53,475 nucleotides of DNA, from positions 1 through 53,475 of the forward strand of contig JASHOY010000360.1 of assembly GCA_030038435.1 (NCBI GenBank), read 5' to 3'. Below are positions 32,280 to 41,322 of the stretch, one piece after another. Below the pieces are notes generated by a model. It was not told where the DNA came from, did not search any database, and saw nothing but the letters and a program-made list of their open reading frames with translations. This DNA is from Acidobacteriaceae bacterium (lineage in GTDB: Bacteria; Acidobacteriota; Terriglobia; Terriglobales; Acidobacteriaceae). The stretch's first letter is position 1. Each line of letters starts with the position of its first letter. Position numbers and translations under genes: made by a program.

Positions 32280-33441
32280 AGGTGACCTGCCCCAGAATCG
32301 CAGGCCGGGACGCACCGGTGGCCGAAGGCACATTGCCCGGCAAATGATGCCAGGTTTGCCACGCCAGCAGGGCGAAGGCCGCGGCCTCCTTGGCTTGAGC
32401 AGGGAAGCCGAACTCTTCGCTGGCCGCCAATTCGCACCCCAGGGGCTCAACACGCCGGGCGAGCAGCGCCATGAGAGCCGCGTTACGCGCGCCCCCGCCG
32501 GAGACGATGAAGTCTACGGCGTGATCGTGCATGGTGCGGGCGACAAAGCGCCGGTAGCCTGCGGCGATGCTTTCGGCGGTCAGCGCTGTAGCCGTCGCCA
32601 ATGCATCCTCGGGCCTGGACGAATGTTTTCGGCAAAAGCGAAGAAATGCTGCTGCATATTCGCGGCCGAACTGCTCGCGGCCCGCGGTGCGCGGCGGCTT
32701 CAATGCGAAATAAGGATTGCCCAGCGCCCACTTGAGCGCCGAAGCGATCACGGCGCCACGGGCGGCAAGCCGGCCGCCTCGGTCAATCGGTCTTTGGAAA
32801 AGCACCTGGGCGAGTGCGTCGATGACCATGTTTCCCGGTCCGGTGTCGAAGGCCATCACGCGGTCTGCGGGCGCGCCGGGTGCAATGGCGGTCAGATTGG
32901 CGATTCCGCCTATATTCTGCAGTACCCGGCCACGCCGCGCATTCGCGAACAGGACGTAGTCGAACAAGGGAACAAGCGGCGCGCCCTGGCCCCCGGCGAG
33001 CATATCTGCGGGGCGAAAATTCGAAACCACGGGAACGTGTAGCCGCGCAGAGATAGCCTGCGCTTCCCCTGCCTGCCAGGTGCAGGCAAATCTTTGCCCC
33101 GCATAAGCGGCCGCCCCCGGCTGATGGTAAAGCGTCTGCCCGTGACAGCCGACCAGGTCGAGCGTGAGATGGTGGTGAGCAGCGGTGATGCTCACCGCAT
33201 CGGCATACTCCAGGCCCAGCCGCCAGTTGAGCCGCGCCAGCTCGGCAGTCGAGGTAGCGGAGGCATTCATGGCCGCCAATACTGCCCGGCGCAGTGCTCG
33301 AGGATACGCCCGGCCTTCATGAGCAATAAGCTCAAGTTTGGGACGTAACCGCCCCGGCTGAATCTTCACCACGGCCACATCGACGCCGTCGGCTGAGGTT
33401 CCGCTCATCACTCCGGCCACGATCATGGCCCGGGAGTTCAT
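32272..33441 (-). CDS. anmK: Anhydro-N-acetylmuramic acid kinase
   Basis: 389 residues. AnmK splits and phosphorylates 1,6-anhydro-MurNAc to MurNAc-6-phosphate in cell-wall recycling, in the cytoplasm. Recognisable by VAGVMSGTSADGVDVAVV at the N-terminus, VGCHGQTLYHQP, NIGGIANLTAI, AFDTGPGNMVIDAL and VSGGGARNAALM, the ATPase-fold signatures of the family; length is normal. The start overlaps the nagZ stop (ATGA, 33438-33441), and the end overlaps the binding-protein gene by eight bases, so the three are translationally coupled. Confidence 0.95.
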   Translation of the reverse strand: MNSRAMIVAGVMSGTSADGVDVAVVKIQPGRLRPKLELIAHEGRAYPRALRRAVLAAMNASATSTAELARLNWRLGLEYADAVSITAAHHHLTLDLVGCHGQTLYHQPGAAAYAGQRFACTWQAGEAQAISARLHVPVVSNFRPADMLAGGQGAPLVPLFDYVLFANARRGRVLQNIGGIANLTAIAPGAPADRVMAFDTGPGNMVIDALAQVLFQRPIDRGGRLAARGAVIASALKWALGNPYFALKPPRTAGREQFGREYAAAFLRFCRKHSSRPEDALATATALTAESIAAGYRRFVARTMHDHAVDFIVSGGGARNAALMALLARRVEPLGCELAASEEFGFPAQAKEAAAFALLAWQTWHHLPGNVPSATGASRPAILGQVTYV

Positions 33442-34538
33442 AGGCTGCCGGCCCCGGAAGGCTGCGCTGCCGTTATCGACTCGCTGAAGCGCAGAATCCG
33501 CGCCCGCAGAGACTGCATCTGCCGCTCCCCAAGAGGTGGCGAAACTTTATCTGAAAACACCCGCGCCCGTTTGCGCTCCGTCGCCTGTGCCCGCACCAGA
33601 AGCAGCTTGCGAAACGCGGCTGAGCGCTCGCCTTCGCCGATAAGTGCCTCGAAAGCCTGCAGGATCGGTTCGGCGTGGTGGCAGATCTCGATCAGGTCCG
33701 ATCCCGTCCGGATGGCTTCGATCGCGGCCTCTTCGATAGGCATGAATTTCAGGATCCCCCCCATCTCCAGATCGTCGGAGAGCACCATGCCCCGGTATCC
33801 GATGCGTTCGCGCAGCACGCTCTGTATCCAGTAACTCGAAACGCTTGCCGGCCGCTGCCGCCCCGGCGTCTTGGGGTAGGCCGCGTGATTGATCATCACC
33901 ATGGGCAGCGCCTTGCACAGCGCGCGGTAGGGTTCCAGGTCATCGCGCCAAATCGCCGCGCCATCGCGGTTGATCGCCGGCGTCTCCAGGTGCGAATCGC
34001 GCGTGCCCCCGCCCAGTCCGGGAAAGTGCTTCCCGCAGCCGACGATGCCGCGCGAGCCAAGCCCGTTGAGGAATTCCCGCGCATAGGCAATCACCTCCGC
34101 CGGCTCCCGCGCCGCACAGCGCGTGCCCAGCACCTCAGCCGATTCCGGCAGGCCCAGATCGATCATCGGCGCCAGCGAGGTGTTGAATCCGAATGCCGCC
34201 ACGGCGCGGGCGATCAGCTCGCCGTGCTCCCGTGCCGCTGAAGGTTCCTGCGGCATAGCCGAGGCCACCGCCTGCGCCGACGGAATCGGCGCCAGCGCTT
34301 CGTTGAGCCGATTGACCGTCCCGCCTTCCACGTCAACGCAGCGTACGCTGTGCGGCGTGCAAAAGGCCGCTGCGTCTTTCAGCAGCGCCCGCGTTTGCCT
34401 GGTGTCCGCAATGTTGCGCTTATAAAGAATGATTCCCGCCGGGCGGATCAGCTTAAGCCACGCGCGCTCCATTGCGGACAGCTCTTTTCCGGCTAGCCCG
34501 ACCACCAGCAAATTTCCCGCTGCCTGTCGCAGCTCCAT
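33438..34538 (-). CDS. nagZ: Beta-N-acetylhexosaminidase, glycoside hydrolase family 3
   Basis: 366 residues. NagZ releases GlcNAc from muropeptides to give the anhydro-MurNAc that AnmK uses. Visible: KHFPGLGGGTRDSH with the Asp/His pair that serves as acid/base in NagZ enzymes, and SDDLEMGGI with the nucleophile Asp. DVEGGTVNRL and MVMINHAAYP are further family motifs. No signal peptide, so cytoplasmic as usual. First gene of the recycling trio; it starts 71 bases after mutS and no terminator is seen between, so read-through from mutS is possible. Confidence 0.93.
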   Translation of the reverse strand: MELRQAAGNLLVVGLAGKELSAMERAWLKLIRPAGIILYKRNIADTRQTRALLKDAAAFCTPHSVRCVDVEGGTVNRLNEALAPIPSAQAVASAMPQEPSAAREHGELIARAVAAFGFNTSLAPMIDLGLPESAEVLGTRCAAREPAEVIAYAREFLNGLGSRGIVGCGKHFPGLGGGTRDSHLETPAINRDGAAIWRDDLEPYRALCKALPMVMINHAAYPKTPGRQRPASVSSYWIQSVLRERIGYRGMVLSDDLEMGGILKFMPIEEAAIEAIRTGSDLIEICHHAEPILQAFEALIGEGERSAAFRKLLLVRAQATERKRARVFSDKVSPPLGERQMQSLRARILRFSESITAAQPSGAGSL

Positions 34539-34609
34539 GATTTCCTCGCTCGTCAGATCCGGCTGGGTTTTGCCCGGATCGATATCTATCTCTTTCAGTT
34601 ATTCAATTC

Positions 34610-37354
34610 CTAACCACCCGAGTTCTTGTCCTTGAGTTCCTGCTGTAACTCCTCGAGCAGGTTCAATGCCTGCAGCGGTGTCAGCGCGTTCAAGTCCACG
34701 GCTTCGATCCTGTCCACGATCCTCTGCGAAAGCGGCGTGAAGATCGTCAACTGCATGGGTTCTGCGGATGTTTCCACCTGCACGCTCTGCCGCTCCTGCT
34801 TTTCATGCTGGCGAAGCACATGGCGGGCGCGCTCGATCACCACCGGCGGAAGCCCGGCGAGTTTGGCCACGTCGAGGCCATAGCTCTTGCTGGCCGCACC
34901 GGGCTCGATGCTGTGAAGAAAGACGATTCCACCTGCGGCTTCTTTGACTCCGACGCGAAGGTTGCGCACCCGTTTCAGCTTTTCGGCCAGCATGGTCAGC
35001 TCGTGATAATGGGTGGCGAAAAGCGTGCGCGCGCAGGTTTCGCCATGAAGATACTCGACCGTGGCCCAGGCCAGCGAGAGCCCATCGAATGTGGCCGTGC
35101 CGCGGCCCATCTCATCGAGCAAAATCAGCGACCGGTTGCTCGCCGTGTTGAGAATGGTCGCCGTTTCAGTCATCTCCACCATGAACGTAGACCGGCCGCG
35201 GGCCAGATTATCGCTGGCTCCTATGCGGGTATAGATACGGTCAACCAGGCCGAAACGCAGGCTCTGCGCGGGAACAAAGCATCCCATCTGGCCCATCAAG
35301 ACTAACATCGCCGTTTGCCGCAGATAGGTGCTTTTGCCGCCCATGTTGGGACCGGTGATCAGCAGCAGGCTCGGACCGTCGTTGCCCGCATCTAGATAAA
35401 TATCGTTGGCAATGAAGCGCCCTTCGCGCCTTTCTTCCATCCATTGCTCGATGACGGGATGGCGCGCGGAGACGGCTTCAATGACCGGCTCCGCGGAGAG
35501 TTGCGGCCGGACATAGTTCCTCTGCGCGGCAAGATACGCGAAGCTGCAAAGCAGGTCGGCCTCCGCCACCGCTGCCGACGAGCGCCGTATGCGTCCCGCC
35601 GATTGCAGAACGTAGCTCCGTAACTCGGCAAAGATTCGTCTCTCGATTTCCACGCAGCGGTCGTGCGCGGTGAGAATCTTTCTCTCGTACTCTTTTAGCT
35701 CCGGCGTCGTGAAACGTTCCGCATTGACCAAGGTCTGCTTGCGCTCATAATCGGCGGGGGCCAGGGCCAGATTCGCCTTGGTGATCTCGATGTAATAGCC
35801 GAACACCGAGTTATAACGGACTTTCAACGAGGCTATGCCGGTCCGGCGCCGTTCCCGGTCTTCAATGGCGGCGATCGCCTGGCGCCCCGTCGTCGAAACA
35901 GAGCGCAGCTCATCGAGTTCGGCGTCGAGTCCGGGGGCAATCACCCCGCCATCGGCAAGCGTCAATGGCGGCTCCGGTACCAGCGTAGCGGCAATGCGCG
36001 CGGTTACGTCGTCCAGCGGGTCGAGCTGGGTTGCGATTTGAAGCCACAGTGGCGCGCGCATGGCCTCTAGCGCGGTCTTCAGCGCGGGCAGGTGCGCCAG
36101 GCTCGCCGCCAGGGCGCGCACATCGCGAGGGCCTGCCGAATCCAGCGACAGCCGGGCCAGCAGACGCTCCAGATCGAGAATGCCCCCGAAAGCGCGGCGG
36201 ATCTCTTCGCGCCGCACCAGATCGCCATGTGCCTCGGCAACCGCTTCATAGCGCACCTCGATGGCTGCGGCTTCGATCAGAGGCTTCAGGATTGTCGCCC
36301 GCAGCAATCGCTTGCCCATGGGCGTCCTGCAGGCGTCGAGGGTGCGGAAGAGTGTTACGCCGTCATCCTGGCCGCTGAAGAGCGGCTCAACCAGCTCCAG
36401 GTTGCGCACCGTCACCTGGTCAAGCTCCATCGTCGTGGCGTGTTCCTCGAAGCGCAGGGAATCGATGTGCAGGGCATCGTTCTTTTGCGTGGTGCGAACG
36501 TAGTGCAGCACCGCTCCGGCGGCGATGGCGGCGGCGCTGTGACCTTCCAGCCCGAAGCCGTCAAGGGAACGCACATTCAACTGCCGCTCCAGCAAGGGGA
36601 AGGCATAATCCCGCGTCCAGACCCAGTCTTCGACGCGGGTGCGCGCCGGAATCCGCTCCAGCCCGGGCGGCATCTCGGCGCTGACGGCGATGAGCATCTC
36701 GCTGGGGCCGGCCATCAGCAGGTGATCGACGGCCTGCCGGTCTGCTTGCGCACCGGCAAACTCAGCGGTGCGGAATTCGCCCGTGGAAACGTCAAGCAAT
36801 GCCACCGCCACCGCACCTTGTTTCCCCGCCGCGCCTTGATACACGGCCGCCAGATAATTGTTCTCTTCCTGGCCGAGGCTGGCGTCAAGAGCCGTTCCCG
36901 GCGTCAGCACGCGGGTCACCTCGCGGCGGACGATTTTCTTGGCCAGCTTGGGGTCCTCCATCTGGTCGCAGAGGGCGATGCGGTAGCCCTTGCGCAGCAG
37001 CCGCGCCAGGTAGCTTTCCACGGCGTGATAGGGAACTCCGCACATCGGCACCTGGCGTTCTTTATCGCGCGCCGTGAGTGTGAGTTGCAGCTCGCGGCTG
37101 GCGACCGCGGCATCGTCGTAAAAAAGCTCGTAGAAATCGCCCATTCTGAAGAAGAGCAGGGCATCGGGATTCTCGCGCTTGGCCGCCGCCCACTGGCGCA
37201 TAAAAGGTGTCAGCTCCGCAGAGCCTTTCTCGGCATTCGGCGAGGAGAGGACAAAGGCCTCCGCCTCGTCGCCCTTTGCCACTGGAAGAACCGCCGGAAC
37301 CGTGTCCTCGGCCACGCGCCGGATGGTTGCGGGTTCAGATTCGTTTCGGATCAC
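34610..37354 (-). CDS. mutS: DNA mismatch repair protein MutS
   Basis: MutS recognises mismatches and signals with MutL. Domain order is complete: mismatch-binding domain with TPFMRQWAAAKRENPDALLFFRMGDFYELF, clamp and lever regions, ATPase with Walker A ITGPNMGGKSTYLRQT, signature GRSTFMVEMTETA, Walker B LILLDEMGRGTATFDG, and ATHYHEL; the tail ends LTPLQALNLLEELQQELKD. The start is uncertain: the frame is open to 37603, past the divergent neighbour's start, and no candidate has a strong ribosome-binding site. GTG 37352-37354 (914 residues) is taken as the shortest reasonable extension before the conserved domain; ATG at 37429 or 37468 are alternatives. Confidence 0.95.
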   Translation of the reverse strand: MIRNESEPATIRRVAEDTVPAVLPVAKGDEAEAFVLSSPNAEKGSAELTPFMRQWAAAKRENPDALLFFRMGDFYELFYDDAAVASRELQLTLTARDKERQVPMCGVPYHAVESYLARLLRKGYRIALCDQMEDPKLAKKIVRREVTRVLTPGTALDASLGQEENNYLAAVYQGAAGKQGAVAVALLDVSTGEFRTAEFAGAQADRQAVDHLLMAGPSEMLIAVSAEMPPGLERIPARTRVEDWVWTRDYAFPLLERQLNVRSLDGFGLEGHSAAAIAAGAVLHYVRTTQKNDALHIDSLRFEEHATTMELDQVTVRNLELVEPLFSGQDDGVTLFRTLDACRTPMGKRLLRATILKPLIEAAAIEVRYEAVAEAHGDLVRREEIRRAFGGILDLERLLARLSLDSAGPRDVRALAASLAHLPALKTALEAMRAPLWLQIATQLDPLDDVTARIAATLVPEPPLTLADGGVIAPGLDAELDELRSVSTTGRQAIAAIEDRERRRTGIASLKVRYNSVFGYYIEITKANLALAPADYERKQTLVNAERFTTPELKEYERKILTAHDRCVEIERRIFAELRSYVLQSAGRIRRSSAAVAEADLLCSFAYLAAQRNYVRPQLSAEPVIEAVSARHPVIEQWMEERREGRFIANDIYLDAGNDGPSLLLITGPNMGGKSTYLRQTAMLVLMGQMGCFVPAQSLRFGLVDRIYTRIGASDNLARGRSTFMVEMTETATILNTASNRSLILLDEMGRGTATFDGLSLAWATVEYLHGETCARTLFATHYHELTMLAEKLKRVRNLRVGVKEAAGGIVFLHSIEPGAASKSYGLDVAKLAGLPPVVIERARHVLRQHEKQERQSVQVETSAEPMQLTIFTPLSQRIVDRIEAVDLNALTPLQALNLLEELQQELKDKNSGG

Positions 37355-37585
37355 TCTGCTTTCAAGATTAACCCGTCGCTCGACGGGGAACGAAGTTCTG
37401 GAATTGGATCCGGCGCAGTGCCCCTGCATACCCCCGAAGGTGTTACCGGAGCGAGCTGAATTTGTCATCAGCCGGGAATCACAATCGCATAAACTGTTGG
37501 GGTTACCCGACGTTCCCAATGCGGAGATGAATCCTTGCAGCATGCCCCCGACAGTTCCATAGCGGTCGCAGACCCGCCCGCTGCC

Positions 37586-39058
37586 ATGAACGCATTCCCG
37601 CATTTTTTGCGACGCATCTTTTCCTTCCCGGTGGCGATTGCCTTTCTGCTCGCGGCGCTGGCCGTGTGCACGGTGCGATCACGCTTTGACGATCCGGATA
37701 TGTGGTGGCACCTGAAGATGGGCCAGGTGATCTGGACGACCCACACCATACCGCTGCACGACATTTTTTCTTACACCACCAACCACCACGCGTCCGTGCC
37801 CCAGGAGTGGCTGGGCGAGGTCTCCATCTACCTTGCGTATAAGCTGGCCGGCTATTCGGGAATGATGGCCTGGTTGTGCCTGTTCGCAGCCGCCATCCTC
37901 GTCGGCGCCTATTGGCTTAGTTCGTTTTATTCCGGAAATTTGAAGGTCGGCTTCCTGGGAGGATTGATCGTCTGGCTTTTTTCTACGGTCGGACTTTCGA
38001 TCCGGCCGCAGATGATCGGCTACCTGCTTTTGATCGTCGAACTCGCTGTCATCTATCTGGGCCGGACGCGTAGTCCACGATGGTTCTTATGCCTGCCCAT
38101 CCTCTTCGCGCTCTGGATCAACTGTCATGGATCGTTCATCCTGGGCATTGCCATTGCCGCGATGTACCTGTTCAGTTCGCTTTTTCATTTCGAGATGGGG
38201 TCATTGATCGCAGAGCGCTGGGAGCCGGCGCGGCGAAAAATGCTGGCCATCGGGCTGGCGCTTTCCCTGCCGGCCTTGTTCCTGAATCCCGATGGCATTC
38301 ATCAGATCCTGTATCCGGTAAAAGCGTTTTCCACTCAAGGGCTAGCTCTCGCCTTGTCCCAGGAGTGGCAGGCGACGCCGTTGACCGATGCGCGCGCCAA
38401 AGCTCTCCTGTTGATCCTGCTGGCCAGTTTTCTGTTGGTGATTCTTCGCCGTTCCCAATTGTTTTTCGATGAACTGCTCACCCTGTGTGCAGCGACGTGG
38501 CTAGGGCTGAGCCACCAGCGAACCTTGTTTGCCTTCGGGATTCTGGCTGCCCCGATTCTCTGCCGCCAGCTCGCGGCCCTTTGGGATAACTACGAGCCGG
38601 AGAAGGAGGTGCCATGGATGAACGCCGTCTTCATCGCTGGCGCCCTGCTGGTCGCGATCAGCCTTTTCCCCAGCGCGCACAACCTCGAAACCCAGGCGCA
38701 GGCAAAGAGCCCGGTCAAAGCCGTGGCTTACATCCTGAACCATCATCTTCGCGGGCCCATGTTGAATGACTACTTATATGGGGGCTATCTCATCTGGGCG
38801 GCCCCACAGTACCCCGTAATGATCGATGGTCGCGCCGACGTCTACGAGTGGTCGGGCTTTTTCGACCAGTATGTAAGGTGGATGAGCCTTGGACAGGATC
38901 CCAGAGTCCTGCTCCAAAAATACGGTGTCAATTTTTGCCTTCTGACCCAAGATTCGCCGATGGTTCAGGTACTTGCCCTGCTGCCGGATTGGAAAAAGGT
39001 CTATTCGGACAGTAACTCTGTAGTCTTCGAACGGGATGCAGCGGAAAATCGGCCCTAA
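37586..39058 (+). CDS. Polytopic membrane protein, GT-C glycosyltransferase-like
   Basis: 490 residues from ATG 37586-37588. About ten TM segments. After TM1 comes RSRFDDPDMWWHLKMGQVI followed by HDIFSYTTNHHASVPQEWLGE: an acidic D-D-P-D motif in the first extracytoplasmic loop, as in GT-C enzymes (lipid-linked sugar transferases, O-mannosyl-transferase-like). The soluble C-terminus (MIDGRADVYEWSGFFDQYVRW, LQKYGVNFCLLTQDSP, VVFERD) is also of the kind seen behind such barrels. Donor and acceptor unknown. Divergent from mutS across 231 bases. A methyltransferase and a lipid-sugar transferase follow, so a surface-glycan role is plausible. Confidence 0.7.
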   Translation: MNAFPHFLRRIFSFPVAIAFLLAALAVCTVRSRFDDPDMWWHLKMGQVIWTTHTIPLHDIFSYTTNHHASVPQEWLGEVSIYLAYKLAGYSGMMAWLCLFAAAILVGAYWLSSFYSGNLKVGFLGGLIVWLFSTVGLSIRPQMIGYLLLIVELAVIYLGRTRSPRWFLCLPILFALWINCHGSFILGIAIAAMYLFSSLFHFEMGSLIAERWEPARRKMLAIGLALSLPALFLNPDGIHQILYPVKAFSTQGLALALSQEWQATPLTDARAKALLLILLASFLLVILRRSQLFFDELLTLCAATWLGLSHQRTLFAFGILAAPILCRQLAALWDNYEPEKEVPWMNAVFIAGALLVAISLFPSAHNLETQAQAKSPVKAVAYILNHHLRGPMLNDYLYGGYLIWAAPQYPVMIDGRADVYEWSGFFDQYVRWMSLGQDPRVLLQKYGVNFCLLTQDSPMVQVLALLPDWKKVYSDSNSVVFERDAAENRP

Positions 39059-39317
39059 GACGATGACTCAAAGCTAAGGCTTTTGCCGGCGGCTGCCCCT
39101 TTTGTGGAATACGATTTTCTGTTGTTCCTCCTTATATTTCTAAGCTAGAATTGCTGCGTTCCTTGATGAAGCAGGGTAAGATTGGCTGATAACTTCATAA
39201 CGCCGCCTGTATCTGCGCTCAGGGCGGATTGTGAGATTCCAATTTCCCCCCGTAATCGCAATCCCCTGAGTTGGGAATCGCCTTATTGGAAGCAGTGAGC
39301 GGAAGCTGGAAGGGGCG

Positions 39318-40052
39318 ATGATGTCACCAGTCGCAGAGCACGAAGTTGCGGAGTTCGAAAAGTACGCCCCGTCGTACTCCGAGCTGCTCGATGACCCGGT
39401 CAGAAATCGCTTCACGCAGGACCCTCGCCACTTTTATTGGCGCAAATGGATCGTTATCGAAAGATATCTGAGGAAACATGGAACTCCGCCCGAGCGGCTT
39501 ACCTGGCTGGATGTCGGGTGCGGACGCGGGGAATTGCTCGAACTGGCCGGGCGCAGCTTCAGCCGTGCCATTGGCTGCGATCCGTCCGGCGGGATGCTGC
39601 CTTCGAATTCCTCGTTTGAAGTGTACGAGCAGCCATCGCAAACGGAACTGCCTTTTGCAGACGGCTCCGTTGATTTCCTGACCGCTGTTTGCGTCCTGCA
39701 TCATGTGCACGGAAGGAACCGGCAGCTTCTTGCCGGAGAGATAAGGCGGGTGCTGCGTCCCGGCGGTTTGTGCTGCATTGTTGAGCACAATCCCTGGAAC
39801 CCGGTGACGCAGCGAATCGTCAAGAGATGTCCGGTCGATGTCGATGCGGAGCTGCAGTCGGCTGGCGCGATGGGAAGGCTTCTTCGAGCGTCAGGCTTGC
39901 GATGCGCACACCTGGAGTATTTCCTGTATCTCCCCGAGGGTGCATTTCAGCGGCTCCGCAAGCTGGAAGAGCTCTTTTCCGGCCTGCCTCTCGGCGGCCA
40001 ATATGCGTTGTTTGCTGAAGCTTCCGATCACGCCGTTCATTCGGCGCAATAG
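39318..40052 (+). CDS. Class I SAM-dependent methyltransferase
   Basis: 244 residues; GGAAGGGGCG precedes the ATG-ATG start. Rossmann-type motif I LTWLDVGCGRGELLEL, acidic end of strand 2 IGCDPSGGML, motif near strand 4 LPFADGSVDFLTAVCVLHHV and RRVLRPGGLCCIVEH. The C-terminal part is variable (LLRASGLRCAHLEYFLYLP). Substrate unknown; the neighbourhood of glycan genes suggests a lipid or sugar target. Preceded by 259 bases (39059-39317) without gene or clear signal; convergent with the glycosyltransferase at 40100. Confidence 0.88.
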   Translation: MMSPVAEHEVAEFEKYAPSYSELLDDPVRNRFTQDPRHFYWRKWIVIERYLRKHGTPPERLTWLDVGCGRGELLELAGRSFSRAIGCDPSGGMLPSNSSFEVYEQPSQTELPFADGSVDFLTAVCVLHHVHGRNRQLLAGEIRRVLRPGGLCCIVEHNPWNPVTQRIVKRCPVDVDAELQSAGAMGRLLRASGLRCAHLEYFLYLPEGAFQRLRKLEELFSGLPLGGQYALFAEASDHAVHSAQ

Positions 40053-40099
40053 TCATCTCCGCCCTTGAAGCTGATTCACCATAGAAGCCTTAAGAAAAC

Positions 40100-41158
40100 T
40101 CACCCTTTCACCTGCTCCGTTTTTATGGGCGACAGAGTTTTCTCAATGATGAATCGAGGCCTTCCCTTGGTCTCAAAGTAGATTTTTGCCAGGTATTGTC
40201 CGATTACGCCCAGAGAAAGAAGCTGAATTCCTCCCAGCATGTATAGAGGGATCACGATCGAGGCCCAGCCCGGAACCACCGTCGATAAAAAGATCTTTGC
40301 AAACAGAGCCCAGAGGCCCAGGCCGAAGCTGATCACCGAGACGCACATGCCCAGCAGAGTGATCACCTTGAGGGGGATTTCGGTGAACGAAGTTACGCCG
40401 GTGATGGCCAGCGAAACCATCTTGGAGATGGAATACTTGGTTTCTCCCGCAAAACGAGGCTGCCGGTCGTAGTAGACGCTGGCGGAGCGAAAGCCGAGTT
40501 GCGGAATCAGTCCTCTGAGCAACAGATTCGATTCGTTGCAGTTCCGCAATTCCTCGATTACCCGCCTGCTCATGAGGCGAAAATCGGCGTGGTTGAACAC
40601 CAGCTTTACGCCCATGGCCTGCAGCAGGCGGTAATACCATTCCGCTGTGGCGCGCTTGAAAAACGCATCCGTGGTGCGATCGCGGCGGATGCCGTAGACC
40701 ACCTCCGCGCCCGCCGAATACGCGCGCACCATCTCTTCTATCGCCTCCACATTGTCTTGCAGGTCGGCGTCTATGCTGATCACCACATCGCCGGGGGCGG
40801 TCAGCAATCCTGCCAGAATTGCATTTTGCTGGCCAAAATTCCTGGATAATTTCAAGCCATGAACGCGTCCATCATGCTGCGCTGCCAGGTCCTCGATGGT
40901 GCGCCAGGTGTGATCGGTTGAACCATCATCGACAAAGTAAATCTTCGCTGCAACGATGATGTGTTTTGCGAGCAGGGCATCCAGCACGTTGTTAAGACGC
41001 TGCGTAGTCTCCGGCAACACTTGTTCTTCGTTGTGGCAAGGGATGACGACAGCCAGCGTACAAGGGGCTGCTTTTGCCGCATTGGTTGCAGCGGCTGCAT
41101 CGCTGGTAGAGCCGTTTTCTGACGTTATGGCCGGCGCGTTGGCCTCGGGGAGGGTCAT
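40100..41158 (-). CDS. Family 2 glycosyltransferase, DPM/GtrB-like, with two C-terminal TM helices
   Basis: 352 residues. N-terminal Ala/Thr-rich tail, then the GT2 fold: LAVVIPCHNEEQVLPETTQRL, IYFVDDGSTDHTW, the FGQQNAILAGL helix and the D-x-D metal site in ISIDADLQDN. PRFAGETKYSISKMV is the motif that precedes the membrane part in DPM1/GtrB/ArnC enzymes. Two TM helices (VITLLGMCVSVISFGLGLWALF and IVIPLYMLGGIQLLSLGVIGQYL) close the protein. Family members load a sugar onto polyprenyl phosphate at the inner membrane face. It could supply the GT-C-like protein at 37586-39058. Confidence 0.92.
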   Translation of the reverse strand: MTLPEANAPAITSENGSTSDAAAATNAAKAAPCTLAVVIPCHNEEQVLPETTQRLNNVLDALLAKHIIVAAKIYFVDDGSTDHTWRTIEDLAAQHDGRVHGLKLSRNFGQQNAILAGLLTAPGDVVISIDADLQDNVEAIEEMVRAYSAGAEVVYGIRRDRTTDAFFKRATAEWYYRLLQAMGVKLVFNHADFRLMSRRVIEELRNCNESNLLLRGLIPQLGFRSASVYYDRQPRFAGETKYSISKMVSLAITGVTSFTEIPLKVITLLGMCVSVISFGLGLWALFAKIFLSTVVPGWASIVIPLYMLGGIQLLSLGVIGQYLAKIYFETKGRPRFIIEKTLSPIKTEQVKG

Positions 41159-41322
41159 AAAATGGCGTAACGTTGGACGATTTTAGCATACGCGAGCGGC
41201 CGCTCGATGCAATTGAGGCAACTCCGAACACACACCTGTAACCAGCGCAAGACAGGGAAGCAGCTTTCCCGGAGATTCGAGAGATCACCCGGAGAGATGC
41301 CTCCGTTTACCCTCGCCGCGAC

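Noticed and set aside
36092..37459. 455-codon plus frame opposite mutS
   Set aside because: Antisense to conserved MutS domains; Gln/His/Arg-rich and without motif.
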